DNA of 64,000 nt from Chitinophaga sp. MM2321 (GTDB lineage: Bacteria; Bacteroidota; Bacteroidia; Chitinophagales; Chitinophagaceae). Under the pieces are notes generated by a model, which had not been told where the DNA came from, did not search any database, and saw nothing but the letters and a program-made list of their open reading frames with translations. The translations under genes were made by a program, and so were the position numbers. Shown here in pieces: positions 7,576-17,172 of this stretch (position 1 is its first letter; each line of letters begins with the position of its first letter). Where the stretch lies: contig NZ_OZ035533.1 of the NCBI RefSeq assembly GCF_964033635.1, positions 4,588,001 to 4,652,000 on the forward strand, given 5' to 3'.

Positions 7576-9291
7576 CTATTTCCCCTTTAACAACTGATCT
7601 GCAAAACGCCATTGTGTTTTAAAATCAGGTGTCAGCGACTGTTTCGTAATAATGGCCCGGAACATTTCAATTGGGATAGCATTTTCGTGCAGGAAGGCGT
7701 CGTGAAATTGCAATTCCGTCATCTTCCTGCTATCTATCATTTCATGGTGTAAGGCCCGCAGCTGAAGGCCTCCCATCATATAGGCAATCTGGTATAAAGG
7801 ACCATAATTGCCTTCAAAAGAGCGCCGCACTTCAGCGGAGGCACTGAAACGTTCATGCCCAACCCGGTCTACCAGGAAATCAATGCATTGCTGCGGTGTC
7901 CATTTTCCCAGGTGATAATTCAGCGAGAAGATAATGCGGGCGCAACGGTGCATCCTCCAGAAAAGCGCGCCCACCTTCTGCTCGGGTGTGCTGTGGAAAT
8001 TCTTATTCCACAACAGCATTTCCCAGTATAACGCCCACCCCTCTACGGAGAATGGCGTACTGAACATTTGACGGTAAGGCTTATTGCGCTTATTCATATA
8101 GCCTTGCAGGTTATGCCCCGGTATGAGCTCATGAAAAACAGTGGCATGCGCAAATGCATAGTTATTACTACGCATGCTCATCACTTTGGTCGCTTCATCC
8201 ATTTCCGCGGTGGGATAAGCCACCAGGATAGATTCACCACCCAGGAAGAAAGGCGCAAACCGCTGCTGCTCCATGGTGAGCATATACATGCGCCATGCTT
8301 CCTTAGCCAGCGCAGGAACAGTAACAAGGTTACTGTCTTCCACAAACTTAACGGCTTCATCAGCCAGCTGATGGATCAGCGCCGGTTGTTTACCCGGCTC
8401 CACATGATGCTCCTTTACCTTTTCCAGTGCTTTCTTCCAGTCGTCACCAAAACCCATTGCCCTGGAGGCTTTCCCCATCTCCGCATCACACCAGGCAAAC
8501 TCTTTATTGGCCATATCCACCAGCTCTTCCGGTGTATAAGGAATCATTTCATACTGTAACTGGGCCAGCAGCGCATCCCTGCCGATAGGTGTGCCCCTGA
8601 TACCCGAAGCATCCAGGGCTTTGTCCGACTTGTCTGCCAGCTCCTCACCAAGAAAAAGCGCATATTGTTTCAACAGGGAATCCGTTTGCTGATAGGGCTG
8701 CTTCACCCACCAGGTAAAGGAAGGATCATAACCATAATAGAAATTATATACATTTCTCAAACCACTCCGCAAACCATCCACTATAGCAGCGGCTTTACGT
8801 GCTACGGGCGCCGGAAGCCCGCTCTGTTGCGTCAATGCCTTTTGGGCAGCTATGATTTCCTGTTGCACCGTACCCAGTGTGGCAGCCACCTGGGCGGCAT
8901 CGGGAGTATCTCCCCTGCGCCGGTTTACCTGTAGCGTCATAATCTTTTGTGCAAACGGGATCACTGGTTGTAAACTATTATACAGCTTTTCGTTATGGTC
9001 AATATCCCGCAATTCCTGTTCTACATCGCGTTTCAGCAACAGGTAGTCTACCTGCTCTCCCACCTCCAGCGATTTAAACGGAATAGCCTTCAGCTGCTGC
9101 AACGTGTTGTTGTAATACACCCGCATACGGCCATAATACTCGGGGCTATCCCGGAAAATATATACTTTACTGAGATCATCCACATCCGCCTCCATTTGCT
9201 GTATCAACGCTTTAACGGGCTCTCCGGTTGAAGCAAACGCCCGGAAGGTCACCAACAATAAGGTCAGGATAATAAGTACTTGTTTTCTCAT
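7576..9291 (-). CDS. DUF885-family secreted metallopeptidase-like protein
   Basis: A 571-residue protein with an N-terminal signal peptide (MRKQVLIILTLLLVTFRAFA). The conserved FHELIPGHNLQ motif places H387, E388 and H392 in an HExxxH-type zinc-binding arrangement typical of DUF885. The later GHERFSASAEVRRSFEGNYGPLYQIAYMMGG block is also characteristic. DUF885 proteins are related to gluzincin-type peptidases, but their physiological substrate is generally unknown. It is expected in the periplasm or at the surface. It is a single-gene unit transcribed toward the flavin monooxygenase and diverging from the L,D-transpeptidase at 9518. Confidence 0.87.
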   Translation of the reverse strand: MRKQVLIILTLLLVTFRAFASTGEPVKALIQQMEADVDDLSKVYIFRDSPEYYGRMRVYYNNTLQQLKAIPFKSLEVGEQVDYLLLKRDVEQELRDIDHNEKLYNSLQPVIPFAQKIMTLQVNRRRGDTPDAAQVAATLGTVQQEIIAAQKALTQQSGLPAPVARKAAAIVDGLRSGLRNVYNFYYGYDPSFTWWVKQPYQQTDSLLKQYALFLGEELADKSDKALDASGIRGTPIGRDALLAQLQYEMIPYTPEELVDMANKEFAWCDAEMGKASRAMGFGDDWKKALEKVKEHHVEPGKQPALIHQLADEAVKFVEDSNLVTVPALAKEAWRMYMLTMEQQRFAPFFLGGESILVAYPTAEMDEATKVMSMRSNNYAFAHATVFHELIPGHNLQGYMNKRNKPYRQMFSTPFSVEGWALYWEMLLWNKNFHSTPEQKVGALFWRMHRCARIIFSLNYHLGKWTPQQCIDFLVDRVGHERFSASAEVRRSFEGNYGPLYQIAYMMGGLQLRALHHEMIDSRKMTELQFHDAFLHENAIPIEMFRAIITKQSLTPDFKTQWRFADQLLKGK

Positions 9292-9517
9292 AAAGGGCTG
9301 TTCTTTTCAATGCTTAAAGATAGGCTGACCGGAATGGATCTGTATACCGAAATTGCCCATTATTTAACAGATTTTAATATTATTATTCTCCCATTATGTC
9401 AATTGTATGTTAAAAAAACGGGCAAAAGCGGTCTCATACCGCATTTGAGTAGCTATTCCCCCATAAAAAGCGTATCTTCGCGACTTATAATTTTTCTTCT
9501 AACCTAAATATCACGGC

Positions 9518-10279
9518 GTGAAATTGAAACTGAAGCAGCTCGTTAAACCGTTAATATTTGGCCTCACCATCAGCTTATTTGCATTTCTGATCACCACTTT
9601 CACAACAACAAATAAAAAAGCTGCTGTAGCACAACCGGCCACTCCCACTATTACAACAGATTCCGTACAACAGATAAGTTTGTACGACAGCATGCGGCTG
9701 GATACTTCCGGGCTTTCAAAAGAAGCCTTTGAAAGTGCCCTGCAAGGATTTGAGCACCTGGAAGAAAAAGGTCGTATCAGGAACGCAGATGTGATCTCTA
9801 TCATCGATTTCTCACTCCCCTCCGCCAGGAAAAGACTTTTTGTGATTGATCTCAAAAATAAATTACTGCTGTTCAATACACTGGTATCTCATGGCAGAAA
9901 TTCCGGTGCAGCAAATGCAAATACGTTTTCCAACAAGATGAACAGTTTCAAAAGCAGTCTTGGTTTCTTTGTAACCGGTGATACTTATATCGGGGAACAT
10001 GGCTACTCGCTTCGCCTGGAAGGAGAAGAAGAAGGCATCAACGACAATGCGCTCAGCAGAGGAATTGTTATGCACAGCGCCGCTTATGTAAATGAAAGTC
10101 TGGCCCGCAGCCAGGGTTATATCGGCCGTAGCCTGGGATGCCCTGCTATCCCCGAAAACATACACCGTAAAGTAATTGAACGGATCAGAAATGGTACCTG
10201 CCTGTTTTTATACAGCCCCGATAAATATTATTCCGCACATACTAAAATACTGATGAAAGACAGCGTGAAGAATATTTAA
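9518..10279 (+). CDS. murein L,D-transpeptidase catalytic domain protein (YkuD_2 type)
   Basis: A 253-residue protein starting with GTG at 9518. A membrane anchor or signal segment covers about 10-28 (LVKPLIFGLTISLFAFLITTF). The catalytic domain contains DFSLPSARKRLFVIDL, then MHSAAYVN and GRSLGCPAIPE with nucleophile C208. SxGCP is the signature of the YkuD_2 branch, which makes or edits 3-3 peptidoglycan cross-links in the periplasm. It converges with a second L,D-transpeptidase of the YcbB/YkuD type, and the two stop codons overlap (10276-10279). The GTG start is preferred because it precedes the hydrophobic anchor directly. Confidence 0.87.
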   Translation: MKLKLKQLVKPLIFGLTISLFAFLITTFTTTNKKAAVAQPATPTITTDSVQQISLYDSMRLDTSGLSKEAFESALQGFEHLEEKGRIRNADVISIIDFSLPSARKRLFVIDLKNKLLLFNTLVSHGRNSGAANANTFSNKMNSFKSSLGFFVTGDTYIGEHGYSLRLEGEEEGINDNALSRGIVMHSAAYVNESLARSQGYIGRSLGCPAIPENIHRKVIERIRNGTCLFLYSPDKYYSAHTKILMKDSVKNI

Positions 10280-11856
10280 TCAGCTGATCCTTCCTGAAAC
10301 ATTTTGGTTTTCATCACGGCATCATGTCCGTACACATCCTGTGCAAAATGCAGCACTTGCTGATCATCCACCCAGGCCGTAAAATAGGTGATGATCACCG
10401 GCACCGGATGTTTCAATCCTACAAATTTTTCCTTACCACTATTCATAGCACTATCAATTTTTTCGTTCGTCCATACAGGTGAGTCCTCCAGCACGAACTG
10501 CGCCATTTTCACCGGGTCTTTCAAACGGATACACCCATGACTATAGGCACGGTTGTCGCGGCTAAACAGCCCTTTCTCCGGTGTATCATGAAAGTAAATA
10601 TGATAGCTGTTGGGAAACAGGAATTTCACGCGGCCCAGTGCATTTTTACCGCCCGGCCGCTGGCGCACCACCGGTAAACCATTGGCCTCCCCGGTTATTT
10701 CCATGTTTTTATCGGCCAGGTAATGCTTGTTGCGCTGCATTCCCGGCAGAATTTCTTTGCGTACAATGCTGCGGGGAATATTCCAGTACGGACTAAAAAC
10801 AACCTGGTTCAGTTGTCCTGAAAACATAGTAGTACTATGTCCTTCTTTTCCCACTACAATATCCATATCAAAAAGTTTTTTGCCTTCATCCGTTACATGT
10901 AATACAAAAGCAGGAATGTTTACCAGGATGAGTTTTCCCTTCGGGGCTACGGGCATCCATTTCATGCGTTCCATATTGATAAGCAGCTGCTGAACGCGTA
11001 CTTCCGCCGGAACATTCATGGCATTGATCACGGTATCATTGATCACGCCATTCTGCGTATAGCCATGACTGTTACGAAAGGCATTGACCGCTGTTTCCAG
11101 TTCAGCTGTAAATACATCAGTGGTATCATTATTTTTCAGTTCACCCGTAATAAATAGTCTTTTCTTTACAGGTATTATTATGGGAGATGACATCCCTTTT
11201 TTTATTGCTTTGCGCGTAGCTGTTACAGCGGGCCATCCGCCCTTTTCAACATAGTCCCGGTACGCTTTCAGCGGCCCTTTCATAACGGCTACAGCCGGAT
11301 ACATCTTATCATCTGTCTTTAACATGGAATCTGCCAGCTGCATCACCGGATATTTTTGCATGAGCACCATATGCTCCATCTCCGCTACACTGGCAGTCGT
11401 TTCCCTGAAATACGCAATCAGCCGCCAGGTGAGCTGCAACTCTGTTTTAATGATGGCAGGATCTGAAGCGGAAATATGCAGACTATCCTCCTCCATCAAT
11501 GCATTCAGCTGCACATCCAGCGCCTTGCTACTGATACTGTCTTTGCTGTAGTTGTATAAACTGCGGAAGGCGGAAGCCTGTTCGGTAGGTCCGTTACTAT
11601 CCAGCCAGGCAAACTCGAAATTGCGCGCATTATAAAAGCTCCGCAACCTGTTGGCAGTGGTGTCATCCAGGTGTTGCTTCACTATAAAATCTGCTACAAT
11701 AGTGCTGTCCAGGAAGAGATCATTGTAGGCATTACCAGGCGTAATCGTCCTGTTGCGGGGGGTAATGTTTTCTTTAGAGGTAGTAGGCGTGGAGGGGGAA
11801 CCGCAACCTGCGAGTACTGCATATGCAAACAATGTAACTGTGATGATCCTTTTCAT
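10276..11856 (-). CDS. L,D-transpeptidase of the YcbB (LdtD) type, lipoprotein
   Basis: A 526-residue protein. The N terminus MKRIITVTLFAYAVLAGC is a lipoprotein signal with lipobox LAGC (Cys18). A scaffold region and a peptidoglycan-binding-like segment (AVNAFRNSHGYTQNGVINDTVINAMN, near 250-285) precede the YkuD catalytic domain. That domain contains FHDTPEKGLFSRDNRAYSHGCIRL with catalytic C442. This order matches YcbB-type transpeptidases, which form 3-3 cross-links in peptidoglycan. It probably faces the periplasm from a membrane. It overlaps the stop of the convergent YkuD_2 gene, so two unrelated L,D-transpeptidase families sit tail to tail. Confidence 0.9.
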   Translation of the reverse strand: MKRIITVTLFAYAVLAGCGSPSTPTTSKENITPRNRTITPGNAYNDLFLDSTIVADFIVKQHLDDTTANRLRSFYNARNFEFAWLDSNGPTEQASAFRSLYNYSKDSISSKALDVQLNALMEEDSLHISASDPAIIKTELQLTWRLIAYFRETTASVAEMEHMVLMQKYPVMQLADSMLKTDDKMYPAVAVMKGPLKAYRDYVEKGGWPAVTATRKAIKKGMSSPIIIPVKKRLFITGELKNNDTTDVFTAELETAVNAFRNSHGYTQNGVINDTVINAMNVPAEVRVQQLLINMERMKWMPVAPKGKLILVNIPAFVLHVTDEGKKLFDMDIVVGKEGHSTTMFSGQLNQVVFSPYWNIPRSIVRKEILPGMQRNKHYLADKNMEITGEANGLPVVRQRPGGKNALGRVKFLFPNSYHIYFHDTPEKGLFSRDNRAYSHGCIRLKDPVKMAQFVLEDSPVWTNEKIDSAMNSGKEKFVGLKHPVPVIITYFTAWVDDQQVLHFAQDVYGHDAVMKTKMFQEGSAD

Positions 11857-11903
11857 GCCAATTCCTTAGCAAAACAAGGGCCATTTGAAAGCATTACAAA
11901 TTA

Positions 11904-11945
11904 AGATGGATGTTTTGCGGATCAAATCCAACAAAACATCCATCT
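11904..11945 (-). terminator. hairpin after collagen-like lipoprotein gene
   Basis: AGATGGATGTTTTG (11904-11917) and its exact complement (11932-11945) form a 14-bp stem with a 14-base loop between two minus-strand genes. There is no long U tract, so it may be a weak terminator or an RNA-stabilising stem. Confidence 0.45.
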
Positions 11946-11978
11946 CATTCATCTTATAAATCTATTTAATCCTGGTCG

Positions 11979-12581
11979 CTAGTCCTTGAGCCCCAGGTAT
12001 TTCTTCACCTGTTTATAATCCTTCCAGTCTACTCCACCCGCGCTACGTGCGGCCACTCCGCCGGGAATAAGGATGTAGCGGTATTGACCGTATTTCAGCC
12101 CTTGCTGGTCCTGGGCAGTACCTGCATTGAAGTTGGAATAGAACTGAATGCCTTGCACCATAGCTGCAAACTGGATATTTTCAAAATAAGTACTTACATA
12201 TGGAAGCGGTACAATTATCGGATCAGCTGCTGTATTCAGGTTCCAGTAAACCTTTACTTCGCCTGTTGACAGGATGGTTTTGCTCAATTTGGGCGCAGCC
12301 ACCTGGCTATACCATCCCAGCGTATCCAAAGGGCCGTTTGCTGTTGTGGTATCAGGCAGGTACCCCACATCCAGCCAGTCGGAATAAATGATATTCGCTA
12401 CGCCGGTATCTCCTTTAGGACCAGCGGCACCGGCAGCACCAGGGGCACCGTTAGCACCGGCACTTCCGGCTTCACCCGGAGGACCGGCAGGGCCCTGTGA
12501 CCCGTCCTTGGAGCAGGCGGTATAAAAGAGCATAGCAGTAGCTACTAACACATAGGCGATGTGACGGGTAAAATGTTTCAT
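11979..12581 (-). CDS. collagen-like (Gly-X-Y) lipoprotein
   Basis: A 200-residue lipoprotein when started at the ATG at 12581. The N terminus MKHFTRHIAYVLVATAMLFYTAC is a lipoprotein signal (Cys23). It is followed by about eleven Gly-X-Y triplets (GPAGPPGEAG through GPKGDTG, roughly residues 27-59). The remaining ~140 residues are an unassigned globular domain rich in aromatic and beta-type sequence. Longer upstream in-frame starts would bury the signal peptide and were rejected. Similar short collagen-like lipoproteins are common in Bacteroidota, with unknown function. It follows the phospholipase C gene by 125 bases on the same strand. Confidence 0.75.
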   Translation of the reverse strand: MKHFTRHIAYVLVATAMLFYTACSKDGSQGPAGPPGEAGSAGANGAPGAAGAAGPKGDTGVANIIYSDWLDVGYLPDTTTANGPLDTLGWYSQVAAPKLSKTILSTGEVKVYWNLNTAADPIIVPLPYVSTYFENIQFAAMVQGIQFYSNFNAGTAQDQQGLKYGQYRYILIPGGVAARSAGGVDWKDYKQVKKYLGLKD

Positions 12582-12706
12582 AAAGGAGGATTTTGGATGT
12601 TTAATGTGATTTACTGGTTGATAGATATTGATTAAAAGGGAATGCGCTCTCACACTATTAATATACAAAAAAATAAACCGTTTCCCTCCTCCACTTATGA
12701 ATGACA

Positions 12707-15250
12707 CTATACCTCTCCACCCATTACCGGATCACTGAAACTATGCTTCCCGGTTTCCACCCTGCCGGCATAATGTTGCGCAAACAGGTCATTACCGGCT
12801 ACCTGCACACTAAAGTCGTACCATCCGTGGCTTTTGGACAGGTCCATGATCACCACTCCCTGGGTACGCGCGGCAATGGTTTTCTTCACCACTCCTTTTT
12901 TATAACCCAGGTCTTTGATAGAAATAACAACCGGCTTGCTGCCATTGTTGATAAACTTCAGCTCCACATTGCCGGTCAGCTTTTTACGGCTGCTGATGGC
13001 ACGCTGGTAGTCACACTGCACTTCCACCTGGGGATCATTGGCATCCCCCAAAAATTCACGGTAAAAGCCATTAGGACCATATACACGCAAATGGTAATGA
13101 TTGTTCTCAAATGCCTCCAAAGGCCAGGTGTCTGTCAGCTTATCACCGGCAGTAACCGCATAGGACCAGGTTCTCACGGCTTCCATTTTTTTCGTATCTG
13201 CCTGCACGTATTTTCCGGGGGCATACACATTAAATGGTGATCCGGCAGCCTGTTTACCAAATACTTCATTGGCCGCTGTAAAACTGATCTGGAAAGTTTG
13301 TTTATCCGCACTCAGCTTACCACCAGCATACAACTGGTAAGGTAATGCGCAAGATGAACGGATCCCTTTTTCCTGCCGGGGCATCCACGCAGCATTAGCC
13401 GGGTCGGTATTAATCTTCTCAATTTCGTCGGCTGTTAATTTTTTAAATTCATCCGGTAGCTTTTTGAATCGTGCATTGTACACGCTTTCAATAAACTCGT
13501 TCCGGTCAGGGAATGGTACTTTGATCTTCTCGCCATTGAATGGACGGAAAACCGAAGTAAGGTCACCGCAAACAGTGCGGCGCCATGCCGAAATATTGGT
13601 TTCTTTCATGGGCTTGCCTGTCTTATGTCCCAGGAACTGCTCCATAAACTGGATGATGGAGGTATGGTCAAATACCTGTGAGTTGACATAACCCCCACGG
13701 CTCCACGGAGAGGCAATTACCAGCGGTACCCGGAATCCCAGGCCGATAGGGCTTTCCCGAACGGAGCTTTCACCCACATGTCCTTTCGCAGCTTCCTCTT
13801 CACGGGTAACATATTCCAGTGCGGTATCAATGCCTTTTGAAACCAGTCCTGTACCTGGTTTATGTGGTGCTACAAACGGCGGCACGTGGTCAAAATAACC
13901 GTCATTCTCATCATAGCAAAGGATGAAGATCGTCTTCTTCCAGACTTCTTCCTTTTGTGTAAGGATATCCATTACTTCAGACACATACCAGGCGCCATAC
14001 CAGGGCGCACCTGGATGATCAGAAAATTCACACGGAGCTACCAGCCAGGAAACAGCCGGTAAGTTGCCTGAATTAACATCCGTACGGAACTGGTGCAGCA
14101 CATCTCCTTTGGGTATCTTCACGGTGCGTTCTGTATCACCATCTTTGTATTGCAGCGTTTCCAGTTCATGATAGTCCGGATCGCCGATATTGGTAGTAAA
14201 TGCTTTATTGTGGATATTTTTGGCGCGTTGTGGCAGCTTCGCAAAATTAGCTGTTGAAAACTCAATCGCATCGCGCTTGCACTTCTCCAGTTCGGCCTGT
14301 TTCTTCTTCAGTGTGTCCTGCAGTTTTTTTGCATCGCTATCAATGGTGGTAATGGTCAACTTTTTTTGCATCTCCGGGATTTCTGTGGTCAAAGCCGCGA
14401 TCTTCCGTTGCAGATATTGGGTATGGCCGTTGGCAAAACGTACGTTAAATGCGGTAAACCATTCAATAGGGTTATCGGTAAAGTTGCCCAGCATATTGTC
14501 CTTGTCTCCTTCCAGGTTGGCCGCACTTATTTCATTCTGATAGATCTTCCAGGAGATACCGTTATCTTCCAGCCGCTCGGGGAAAGTAGACCAGTTTGCT
14601 TCTGCATCTTCATCCACATCACTATTCCATACATTGGCTTTGGCGGTTGCTTTCTGTTCGTCCCGCAGTGTACCGCTCCAGAGATAAAGGCGGTTTGGGG
14701 TGGTACCTGTTAAAGAAGAGCAGAAATTCTGATCACAAACCGTGAAGGCATCTGCCAGTGAATAATAGAAAGGAATATCTTCCCGGTCGTAAAAGCCCAG
14801 CGATAGTGGCATAGGCGCCCAGTCCTTGTTGCCGGACTGTTTTACATCCAGCCATTTATCATATTTACCGTTGTTGCGGGCATCTACCTGGTTGCTCCAG
14901 GAATGCGGCAGGCTACTCATCCAGGTAGCTTTGGTGTCTTTAATATTGAGGCGGAAAGGGGCATAGGTTTCACCCGCGTTGTTGCTTTGCAGCCACACCA
15001 GGTTCTTGTTGGGCAGCTGGATTGCCCGTGGATCATTATAGCCACGCACACCTTTCAGGGAGCCGTAGCAGTGGTCAAAAGACCGGTTCTCCTGCATCAG
15101 GATTACAATGTGTTCCGCATCGCGGAAAGTAGTGCCGGGGTTGGGGTCGATGGCAAGTGCCCGTTGGATAGAACCAGGTAAAGTGCCTATTACACCTGCT
15201 GCTCCTGATAGTAACGCCGCCTTGCGGATAAAATCTCTTCTAGTGTCCAT
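12707..15250 (-). CDS. phosphocholine-specific phospholipase C family protein, Tat-exported
   Basis: An 847-residue protein when started at the ATG at 15250. It begins MDTRRDFIRKAALLSGAAGVIG, a twin-arginine signal. The phosphoesterase domain starts with EHIVILMQENRSFDHCYGSLKGVRGY and includes DQNFCSSLTGTTPNRLYLWSG and CYDENDGYFDHVPP, all typical of the Plc/acid phosphatase family with metal-binding Glu, Asp and His. Two C-terminal DUF756-type beta domains follow (about 640-840). The family hydrolyses phosphatidylcholine or sphingomyelin after export. An Arg/Lys-rich coiled stretch near 285-330 is an insertion. The 56-residue upstream extension in the same frame lies before the Tat signal and was rejected. 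Confidence 0.9.
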   Translation of the reverse strand: MDTRRDFIRKAALLSGAAGVIGTLPGSIQRALAIDPNPGTTFRDAEHIVILMQENRSFDHCYGSLKGVRGYNDPRAIQLPNKNLVWLQSNNAGETYAPFRLNIKDTKATWMSSLPHSWSNQVDARNNGKYDKWLDVKQSGNKDWAPMPLSLGFYDREDIPFYYSLADAFTVCDQNFCSSLTGTTPNRLYLWSGTLRDEQKATAKANVWNSDVDEDAEANWSTFPERLEDNGISWKIYQNEISAANLEGDKDNMLGNFTDNPIEWFTAFNVRFANGHTQYLQRKIAALTTEIPEMQKKLTITTIDSDAKKLQDTLKKKQAELEKCKRDAIEFSTANFAKLPQRAKNIHNKAFTTNIGDPDYHELETLQYKDGDTERTVKIPKGDVLHQFRTDVNSGNLPAVSWLVAPCEFSDHPGAPWYGAWYVSEVMDILTQKEEVWKKTIFILCYDENDGYFDHVPPFVAPHKPGTGLVSKGIDTALEYVTREEEAAKGHVGESSVRESPIGLGFRVPLVIASPWSRGGYVNSQVFDHTSIIQFMEQFLGHKTGKPMKETNISAWRRTVCGDLTSVFRPFNGEKIKVPFPDRNEFIESVYNARFKKLPDEFKKLTADEIEKINTDPANAAWMPRQEKGIRSSCALPYQLYAGGKLSADKQTFQISFTAANEVFGKQAAGSPFNVYAPGKYVQADTKKMEAVRTWSYAVTAGDKLTDTWPLEAFENNHYHLRVYGPNGFYREFLGDANDPQVEVQCDYQRAISSRKKLTGNVELKFINNGSKPVVISIKDLGYKKGVVKKTIAARTQGVVIMDLSKSHGWYDFSVQVAGNDLFAQHYAGRVETGKHSFSDPVMGGEV

Positions 15251-15384
15251 AGTTATAAGAATTTTCATGTTCGCTGTGAAATCCACTTCGGGTGGACACA
15301 ACAAAAGCAGGCTTAAAATAATAAAAAGTATTTGCGGAAACAATAATCTGTGAAGAATGGTAAAGCCCGCTAAGCATAGCACAT

Positions 15385-15413
15385 AAAAAAGGCTTCCGTA
15401 TGATACGGAAGCC
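15385..15413 (-). terminator. intrinsic terminator of the 15447-15851 gene
   Basis: GGCTTCCGTAT and ATACGGAAGCC (15391-15413) form an 11-bp stem with a one-base centre. On the minus strand it is followed by six Ts (15385-15390). Confidence 0.8.
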
Positions 15414-15446
15414 CACAATATGTTGAATAAATGGTAAGATTGATAC

Positions 15447-15851
15447 TTAATCTATCTGGTTGGATGGGATGATCACTATTTTAAACCGCATATCATCTAC
15501 GGGTTTGGCAGCCTGGCTGCCATTGGGTCCGCGAAGCTCTACGATGATGGTGCCCGGCTGGTGTATTACGTTATAATACTCGTTCTTGTATACTTCCGGT
15601 AAGATTTCATATAGATTCTTATCCCTGGCTATAGATACAATCACACCATCCAGCTGGTTCGTGTTCTGATCCAGTTCAGGAACATCAAACTGGATGTAAT
15701 ACACACCCTGGTCATCTAATTTCCACAAATTGGCCGCAACATCCTGGATAATTGTTTTATTGGGAATGACAACTTCATTGGTTGTTTTGGTACAGCTGGA
15801 GAAGGTAAAGCCCATCAGCAGCAGGAGTGGTAAGTATAGCCATGTTTTCAT
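15447..15851 (-). CDS. small lipoprotein of unknown function
   Basis: A 134-residue protein when started at 15851: MKTWLYLPLLLLMGFTFSSC is a lipoprotein signal with Cys at position 20. An alternative ATG seven codons upstream (15872) is possible. The mature part has strand-rich sequence (YYIQFDVPEL, IIVELRGPNG, MRFKIVIIPS) and no motif I recognise. It is monocistronic, with a strong terminator about 34 bases downstream. It is expected at the outer or inner membrane facing the periplasm. Confidence 0.65.
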   Translation of the reverse strand: MKTWLYLPLLLLMGFTFSSCTKTTNEVVIPNKTIIQDVAANLWKLDDQGVYYIQFDVPELDQNTNQLDGVIVSIARDKNLYEILPEVYKNEYYNVIHQPGTIIVELRGPNGSQAAKPVDDMRFKIVIIPSNQID

Positions 15852-15963
15852 ACAGAACATATTTTTAAACATTTTGACAAATACAATGCCATAAAAGTAA
15901 CTTCTTACAGATAATTAATTTCAGACATTTGTAATACCCCTGACTCCGTATCCTAATCCGGTT

Positions 15964-17100
15964 TTATAGTTTTACCTGTACCCCTACGGTAGCTCCTACA
16001 TATACACCAACGAACTCGTCATCGCTCCTGGTACGGGACCATATAAAATGAGAGGTTAAGTCATCTCCCAGGCCATCTTCGTTGTAAACAGTATTCAAAG
16101 TAGGTCCGGCAAACACTTCCACCCTGTTACCAAAACGATAGGAAGGGTATGCACCGATCACCACCCTGTTATAACTGCCTCTTTTAAAGTCGGTCATAAA
16201 CATATTGGTGGCCTCTGCATTTAACCTGAAGTGTGACAAGAGGTGCAAATGAGCACCTATCCCTGCCTGCAACGCATACAAGGATGTGCTGTTTTTAAAA
16301 TTATATCCCAGCCCCAGGATGCCGTAGAGGATTCGTCCACCTGATTTAAATGATGCGATAGCGGTAGCTGTTTCATCAATGCTCACACTCACCTGCCGTT
16401 CACCGGATTTAATAATATTGACAATACCGATAGGATATTCACTACTATCTGCAATATTGATAAAGCCTGCTATCTGTACACCCCTTACTTTTTTCGCAAT
16501 ATTAATAAAACCTGCTACCTGCGTGTGTACTTCATCACTCTGGTTCATAAAACCGGCTACCTGTGTTTTCCCTGCTTTGGCAGTATTTAAAAAACCGGTT
16601 ACCTGTGCATCTGCCGAATCAGCTTTATTCATAAACCCGGCAAGTTGTGTACTACCAGCCGCACTCCTATCTACAATATTGGCAAAGCCTGCCATCTGAA
16701 AGCCTTTCATACTATTTGCATGGTTCAGGAAACCCGCCACCATCACGCCATTGGCATCACGCTTCACCAGGTTCATAAATCCGGCAAACGAAGCATTTTT
16801 TGATGCGCTGCCCATATGATTGGAGAAGGCAGCCACCTGTGTGCCGCTGGCATTCTCTTTAATAATATTGGATACCCCTGCGATAGCAACGCCGGTCTCG
16901 GATTTAGATACACCTGCAATAAGATGCAGTGAAAAGCTATTCGTATAGGCGGCAGCGTTTTTCCCGTTGGTACTCAGCGGATATACCAGCCCTACATGCG
17001 CCACACTTGTAAGTGCAGATTGTGCTGATACCGATACCGTAAAACTGCACAAGGCAGTAAGGGATAAAAGGATGTTCCTGTTTAATGATAATGTTCTCAT
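15964..17100 (-). CDS. LA_2272-like surface repeat protein
   Basis: A 378-residue protein with a cleavable signal (MRTLSLNRNILLSLTALCSF..SVSAQ), started at the ATG at 17100. The centre (about 75-260) holds at least eight degenerate repeats of about 18-22 residues with the core (V/M)AGF(M/L/I)N, for example GVMVAGFLNHA, TQVAGFMNQ, GVQIAGFINIA. The last ~120 residues alternate hydrophobic and polar residues, as in beta-barrel strands, and end VGATVGVQVKL, which would suit an outer-membrane barrel. It resembles the family annotated as LA_2272 surface repeat proteins. It is a shorter paralogue of the STN-containing gene 72 bases upstream and may share its transcript and sigma/anti-sigma control. 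Confidence 0.7.
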   Translation of the reverse strand: MRTLSLNRNILLSLTALCSFTVSVSAQSALTSVAHVGLVYPLSTNGKNAAAYTNSFSLHLIAGVSKSETGVAIAGVSNIIKENASGTQVAAFSNHMGSASKNASFAGFMNLVKRDANGVMVAGFLNHANSMKGFQMAGFANIVDRSAAGSTQLAGFMNKADSADAQVTGFLNTAKAGKTQVAGFMNQSDEVHTQVAGFINIAKKVRGVQIAGFINIADSSEYPIGIVNIIKSGERQVSVSIDETATAIASFKSGGRILYGILGLGYNFKNSTSLYALQAGIGAHLHLLSHFRLNAEATNMFMTDFKRGSYNRVVIGAYPSYRFGNRVEVFAGPTLNTVYNEDGLGDDLTSHFIWSRTRSDDEFVGVYVGATVGVQVKL

Positions 17101-17172
17101 TGCTGTGCATATTATTTCGTACAGCATAACGACACCTCAACAAACATATACCCCTATGTAAAAAAAAGGAAA

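Noticed and set aside
15251..15418. 56-codon extension of phospholipase C with a hydrophobic segment
   Set aside because: The Tat signal begins at the ATG at 15250; an extra hydrophobic segment before it would not suit export.
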